A DNA stretch of 11,386 bases from Hyphomicrobiales bacterium. GTDB lineage: Bacteria > Pseudomonadota > Alphaproteobacteria > Rhizobiales > Xanthobacteraceae. Where the stretch lies: the NCBI GenBank assembly GCA_017304505.1, contig JAFKKQ010000014.1:1-11386 (forward strand), given 5' to 3'. Position 1 is the first letter of the stretch. The number at the start of each line of letters is the position of its first letter. The translations under genes and the position numbers were made by a program. Below are positions 8,801 through 11,386 of the stretch, one piece after another. Under the pieces are notes generated by a model that made no database searches, was not told the origin of the DNA, and was given only the letters and a program-made list of their open reading frames with translations.

Positions 8801-8986
8801 GCCGAACGAACAGGACGACGTCATCAATGCCGGCAATTGGGTCGTGACCTGGATGGTCGGGAAATCGACCTGCGGCAGGGAGGACACCGGCAGCCACCAG
8901 TAGCCGAGCCACCCGCCCAACATGATGGCGACCGAGAGCAGGGAGGTTGCAATCGGGCGCCGGATGAAGGGCGTGGAGACGCTCAT
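5840..8986 (-). CDS. mdtB: RND efflux pump subunit, MdtB-like, with an internal deletion
   Basis: A 1048-residue inner-membrane RND pump subunit that uses the proton gradient to drive drugs, bile-salt-like or plant compounds outward. TM1 is at about residues 12-32, and the TM4 relay pair Asp376-Asp377 (GFVVDDAIV) is intact. QDIQISTRESRAQYQYTL is the MdtB-type porter segment, and the C-terminal GIVKKNAIMMIDFAL repeat is present. Two oddities stand out. After Pro52 the chain jumps to ALMTSSCSFG: about 25 codons found in the MdtC-like partner, including the conserved APLERR strand, are missing in frame (junction near 8831). Residues about 748-781 are a Ser/Thr/Asn/Gly-rich loop not found in E. 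coli MdtB. Its ATG overlaps the membrane-fusion-protein stop (ATGA), so the genes are translationally coupled. The frame is open, but the lost porter strand makes normal function doubtful. Confidence 0.9.
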   Translation of the reverse strand: MSVSTPFIRRPIATSLLSVAIMLGGWLGYWWLPVSSLPQVDFPTIQVTTQLPALMTSSCSFGISQVTLQFDLGRDIDGAAQDVQAAINAAGSTLPRGLPYPPTYSKVNPADAPVITLALTSKTIALRELSDLADTLMASRLAEVAGVGRVSVQGGIRPAVRIQADLSRLAAYGIGLEDIRQAIVGANVSGPKGALDGAHQSYTIAANDQLIGADSYKSLVVAYRNGAPVVLTDVADVVDGLENDKVGAWYQGTPAVVIDVQRQPGANVIDAVERVKAQLPRLQRSMPVGVDLTIVNDRTTTIRASIHDVQFTLVLSVALVVLVVLMFLRTVRATIIAGVALPLSLIATFGVMWFCGFSLDNLSLMALTIGTGFVVDDAIVMIENIVRHIEDGESPLDAALRGAREIGFTVISLTMSLIAVFIPLLFMTGLVGRMFREFALTLTIAVVVSAIVSLTLTPMMCSRLLRHRPARVGNAISRFFNRMLDRTVEQYGRSLEWVLRHQGLTLFVTFLTLAATVWLYTVMPKGFLPPQDTGLIFAVSEAGTEVSFSQMQRLQNQVEAAIKKDPDVTGVVSILGVSRMNPTPNAGRIAITLRPREERRASVDAIVTRMKEAVAPIPGITVYFQPVQDIQISTRESRAQYQYTLVGTDSAEVVEWSDKLAEELRKDPRLREVASEAQEGGLRMQVDVDREKAGRLGVSMQAINDTLNDAFGQRQISTIYSQATQYRVILEAQPRYQQDPSALSKLYVTGSSTSTGTVATVGNTASGSTNTNTSATPNSVTGTTQVPLSTFANFNYTSAPLSIAHQEQFPAVTISFNLAPDAALSDAVAAIRSAERTIQMPSSVTGSYSGDAAEFAKSLAGEPWLILAAVVAIYIVLGVLYESFIHPLTILSTLPSAGVGALLALMLLGYDLSVISLIGIVLLMGIVKKNAIMMIDFALEAERGEGMSPRDSIVQAALLRFRPIMMTTLAALFGAIPLAVESGTGSELRNPLGVTIVGGLLLSQLLTLYTTPVIYLAMERLKQRFSRTQPFIAPVSRQDNETPRAAAE

Positions 8987-10287
8987 CGCGGCGGGCTCGT
9001 GCCGGGGCTCGGGCGAGAACTCGGGCCAGGATTCAGGTCAGGACTCGGGGTCGCCTCAGAGCGCTGCTGCTCGCGCCGATTGCCCCGCCCACCGGGTCGC
9101 CGCCGTTCGCGCTGTGCTTCCGCCGGCTGTGCTTCCGGCGCCGGTGCGGCCTCAGCGTTGGTGACCGTCACCTTCGCCCCGTCCTTGAGCCGCGCAAAAC
9201 CGGTGGTCACCACGCGCTCGTCCGACTCCAGCCCCTTGGTGACAACCGCCTGCGCTTCATCCTGCTGCGAGACCGTCACCGGCCGCACAGCCACGGTGTT
9301 ATCGGGCTTCACCACATAGACGAAGGTTCCGCTGGGGCCACGCTGAACGGCAGCCGTCGGCGCCACCACTACATTGTCCAGCGTGTTGATCAGCAGCCGC
9401 ACGTTGACGAACCCCCCCGGCCAGAGCTGCAACTCGCTGTTGGGAAACTCAGCCTTCAGCTTGATCGTCCCGGTGGACTGATCGACCTGATTGTCGACAA
9501 CCTTCAATTCGCCGGTTTCGACCACCGTCTTGTTGTCGGGGCCGAAGGCATCCACCTTCAAAGGCCCCCCGGCGAATGCGCGATTGACCTCGCCGAGCTG
9601 CGTTTGCGGCAAGGTGAATAACAGCGAGATCGGCTGGAGCTGGGTAATGACGACAATGCCCGTCGTGTCCGACGCGCGCACGATATTGCCCTGATCGACC
9701 AGCCGGATGCCGGTGCGTCCGGCAATCGGCGCGGTGATGGTGGTATAGTCCAGGATCGCCTTGGCGTTTTCGATCACCGCCTGGTCGAGCTTCACCTGCG
9801 CTTCAAGCTGCGCCACCGTCGCTTTTTGAGTGTCGTATTGCTGCTTGGCGATCGAGTTGGTGGACGACAGCTTGGCATAGCGGTCGAGGTCGAGGTGCGC
9901 GTTGGTGAGCAGCGCCTCGTCCTGTGCCTTCTTCGCCACCGCCTGGTCGTAGGCGGCCTGATAGGTCGTCGGGTCGATCCGCGCCAGCACGAAGCCGCGC
10001 TCGACCTGTTGGCCCTCGGTGTAATTGACGCTGAGCAGCCGGCCATCAACCTGGGCGCGAACCGTGACCGTGTTCAGGGCCCTGACGGTGCCTACGCCAT
10101 CGAGATAGACCGGCACGTCCGACCGCTTGGTCAAAGCGCCGATGACGGGCACCGGCCCATCGTCACGGAAGCCGCGGCCGTTCCGAGTCTGGTGCTGACC
10201 GCTAGACGGCCACCATAGGGCGGCGGCCGCCCCGATAACGCCGAGGGCAACAACAGCCGCTATTACCGGTCGTCCTCTGATCGCCAT
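8983..10287 (-). CDS. mdtA: Periplasmic adaptor (membrane fusion protein), MdtA-like
   Basis: A 434-residue HlyD/MdtA-type adaptor that links RND pump and outer-membrane channel across the periplasm. Residues 8-26 form an N-terminal membrane anchor or uncleaved signal. GTVRALNTVTVRAQVDG (66-82) and the matching segment TITAPIAGRTGIRLVDQGN (183-201) are the two halves of the lipoyl domain. They flank an alpha-helical hairpin at 107-180, followed by the beta-barrel (about 210-300) and the membrane-proximal domain to about 376. The tail from 377 is low complexity: Ala/Pro-Glu, then Arg-rich, then Pro/Ser-rich. No deletion was found, unlike its neighbours. Its TGA overlaps the MdtB-like ATG. The start has GGAG directly against the ATG with no spacer, which is poor for initiation, but no better in-frame start exists nearby. 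Confidence 0.94.
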   Translation of the reverse strand: MAIRGRPVIAAVVALGVIGAAAALWWPSSGQHQTRNGRGFRDDGPVPVIGALTKRSDVPVYLDGVGTVRALNTVTVRAQVDGRLLSVNYTEGQQVERGFVLARIDPTTYQAAYDQAVAKKAQDEALLTNAHLDLDRYAKLSSTNSIAKQQYDTQKATVAQLEAQVKLDQAVIENAKAILDYTTITAPIAGRTGIRLVDQGNIVRASDTTGIVVITQLQPISLLFTLPQTQLGEVNRAFAGGPLKVDAFGPDNKTVVETGELKVVDNQVDQSTGTIKLKAEFPNSELQLWPGGFVNVRLLINTLDNVVVAPTAAVQRGPSGTFVYVVKPDNTVAVRPVTVSQQDEAQAVVTKGLESDERVVTTGFARLKDGAKVTVTNAEAAPAPEAQPAEAQRERRRPGGRGNRREQQRSEATPSPDLNPGPSSRPSPGTSPPR

Positions 10288-10420
10288 CTCCAGCCAGCCA
10301 AATCACACTGTTTCGATAGATAACGGCGTGTTTGGCAAAATCACAGCACATTACGGAGATTTCATAGGCATTCTTAATTAGCCATTCTAACGCAATATCC
10401 TGCTTAACAAGCATTCAGGC
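10288..10420 (-). promoter_or_regulatory. AT-rich gap, likely promoter/operator of mdtA-mdtB-mdtC
   Basis: This stretch is much richer in A+T than the surrounding sequence and lies directly upstream of the adaptor gene. On the - strand a TAGAAT hexamer (10384-10389) could be a -10 box, with TTGTTA (10405-10410) 15 nt upstream as a poor -35. Two imperfect direct repeats, TTAGAATG and TAAGAATG (10383-10390 and 10369-10376), are spaced 14 nt apart and could bind a regulator. The rest of the gap, to 10489, is GC-rich trailer of the outer-membrane-factor gene with no clear terminator. Everything here is inference from base composition and short matches. Confidence 0.35.
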
Positions 10421-10489
10421 TTGGCTTGGGAACGGACTGGGATCGAGAAACGAGCCTGCGGAGGCGCGGCCGGCAGCGGCCCTGGACGG

Positions 10490-11386
10490 TCAGGGCTTGG
10501 CCGCTTTTCCGGCGTCAGCCCGATGCCCCCTGGCCGCGTGCTTCGTTTGGCCATCCTCCGGGGGCATCTGCCACCCGCCGCCCAGAGCCTGGAACAGCCC
10601 GACCACAGCCTGCAGGCGATCCAGCCGCGCCTGCGCCAGCGTGTCCTGGGCCTGGAAGAGCGTCTGCTGGGTGCTCAAGAGGGTCACCAGATCGATCGTG
10701 CCCTCCCGCAGCCTGGTTTCGGAAATCTCGAATGCCTTCCTGGAGCTTGCCACCACGTCGCGTTGCAGGCGCTCACGCCGCGCCGTCTTCGTCTACATGA
10801 ACAACGACTGGGAGGGCTTCGCCCCGGCCAACGCCGACTCCGGCCGCAGCAGCGCCTTGAGGATGGCGCTCTGATATCCGCCTTCGCCCGTCAATTGGAT
10901 GCTGGGGAAGAATGCGGCTCTGGCCGAATACACATTGGCGTTGGCGGAAGCGAGCAGTGCCTCGGCCTCGCGGATGTCGGGCCGCTGGGCGATGAGATCG
11001 GACGGCAGCCCCGGCGTCACCGGCGGGACGGCGATCCGATTCATGCTGCCGGTGCGAATATTGACCGACTCCGGCGTGCGGCCAACCAGGACCGCAAGGA
11101 CGGCGATGGTCTGCCGTAGCGTCTGTTCCAGCGGCGGAATCGACGCGCGCTGAATGTTGACCAGGCTCTCTTGCTGCGCGACGTCGAGCGCCGAGGCGGT
11201 GCCGACATCGGAGCGCTGCTTGATCAGATTGAACACACGGGTCGCGGCGGCAAGGTTTTCGCGGGCGATGCGCAACCGATCATAAGCCGCCAGCACCTGG
11301 AAATACGAGTTGGCCACGCTCGCCACCGTGGTGAGAGCGACGACCTCGCGGTCGAACCGGGTGGCAACGGCGGTCGCTTCGGCCGC
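10490..11386 (-). pseudogene. RND outer-membrane factor (NodT/OprM/TolC family), interrupted; 5' end outside window
   Basis: The outer-membrane channel of the efflux system. The frame is open to the right edge (the first visible codons encode AAEATAVATRFDREVV), so the N-terminus and any lipoprotein signal lie outside. The visible helical repeats include SVANSYFQVLAAYDRLRIA, the family landmark GLPSDLIAQRPDIREAEALL and AAFFPSIQLTGEGG. After LLRPESALA the gene loses about 55 codons, the part that normally holds the second beta-barrel strands and following helix. It instead carries about 50 bp of unrelated sequence with an in-frame TAG at 10793-10795. The same frame then resumes as RRERLQRDVVASSRKAFEI and runs through LVTLLSTQQTLFQAQ to ALGGGW near the C-terminus. 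A full channel cannot be made. It is first in the efflux gene order, 202 nt upstream of the adaptor gene. Confidence 0.85.
10785..10835 (+). other. Foreign patch inside the outer-membrane-factor gene, DUF72-like C-terminal motif
   Basis: Read on the + strand, these 51 bases encode VFVYMNNDWEGFAPANA. This matches the conserved C-terminal motif (VYFNND-type, then A-x-x-NA) that I recall from DUF72/YecE-like proteins. On the - strand the same bases supply the nonsense residues and TAG stop that break the channel gene. It looks like a fragment captured during deletion repair or an assembly chimera. No other part of a DUF72 gene is visible on either side. Confidence 0.5.

Noticed and set aside
8990..9050. 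Short degenerate repeat (ctcggg/ggactc-like units) as a possible regulatory array
   Set aside because: It encodes the Pro/Ser-rich tail of the adaptor (PSPDLNPGPSSRPSPG), so low-complexity coding explains it.
10450..10489. GC-rich gcggccggcagcggcc stretch as terminator of the outer-membrane-factor gene
   Set aside because: The best stem is only 4-5 bp and no T-run follows on the - strand.
10421..11119. 232-residue open frame on the + strand
   Set aside because: It mirrors the outer-membrane-factor gene; the opposite strand holds the recognisable family motifs. Only the short DUF72-like patch, which reads in another + frame, is meaningful.

Overview
This is GC-rich DNA with long reading frames and strong third-position GC bias. 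Together with the protein families present (a NodT-type outer-membrane factor, MdtABC-type RND subunits and Tat-like substrate-binding proteins), it looks like the chromosome of an alphaproteobacterium, most likely of the Bradyrhizobium / Rhodopseudomonas / Afipia group. That placement is inferred from protein style and is not proven. There is no tRNA, rRNA, CRISPR array, transposase or phage gene in the window.

Left third, + strand (1-2801): the distal end of an ABC importer operon. It holds the C-terminal part of an ABC ATPase with a TOBE-type tail (cut by the window edge), a cytoplasmic alpha/beta hydrolase starting 10 nt after it, and, after a 129-nt gap with two tandem hairpins, a periplasmic substrate-binding protein of the AfuA/FbpA-like class. 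The permease genes are presumably upstream of the window. The simplest reading is import of a small organic molecule plus an intracellular hydrolase acting on it; the substrate cannot be read from the sequence.

A strong 15-bp hairpin at 2815-2849 lies between the two convergent units.

Right two thirds, - strand (11386 down to 2922): a tripartite RND efflux locus in the order outer-membrane factor (NodT/OprM type), 200-nt AT-rich gap, MdtA-like membrane fusion protein, MdtB-like pump, MdtC-like pump. The last three are joined by 4-nt stop/start overlaps or close coupling. In a working system MdtB and MdtC form a mixed trimer in the inner membrane, MdtA bridges the periplasm and the outer-membrane factor completes the exit duct.

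The striking point is that this efflux locus carries at least five internal deletion scars. The MdtC-like gene has three (two frameshifting, one in frame), the MdtB-like gene has one in-frame loss of about 25 codons, and the outer-membrane factor has lost about 55 codons. At that last junction about 50 bp of foreign-looking sequence, readable on the opposite strand as a DUF72-like C-terminal motif, introduces an in-frame stop. Only the membrane fusion protein looks whole. The locus is therefore either a decaying pump or a badly assembled stretch. I found no convincing new biological system; the deletion pattern and the patch in the outer-membrane factor gene are the items worth checking.
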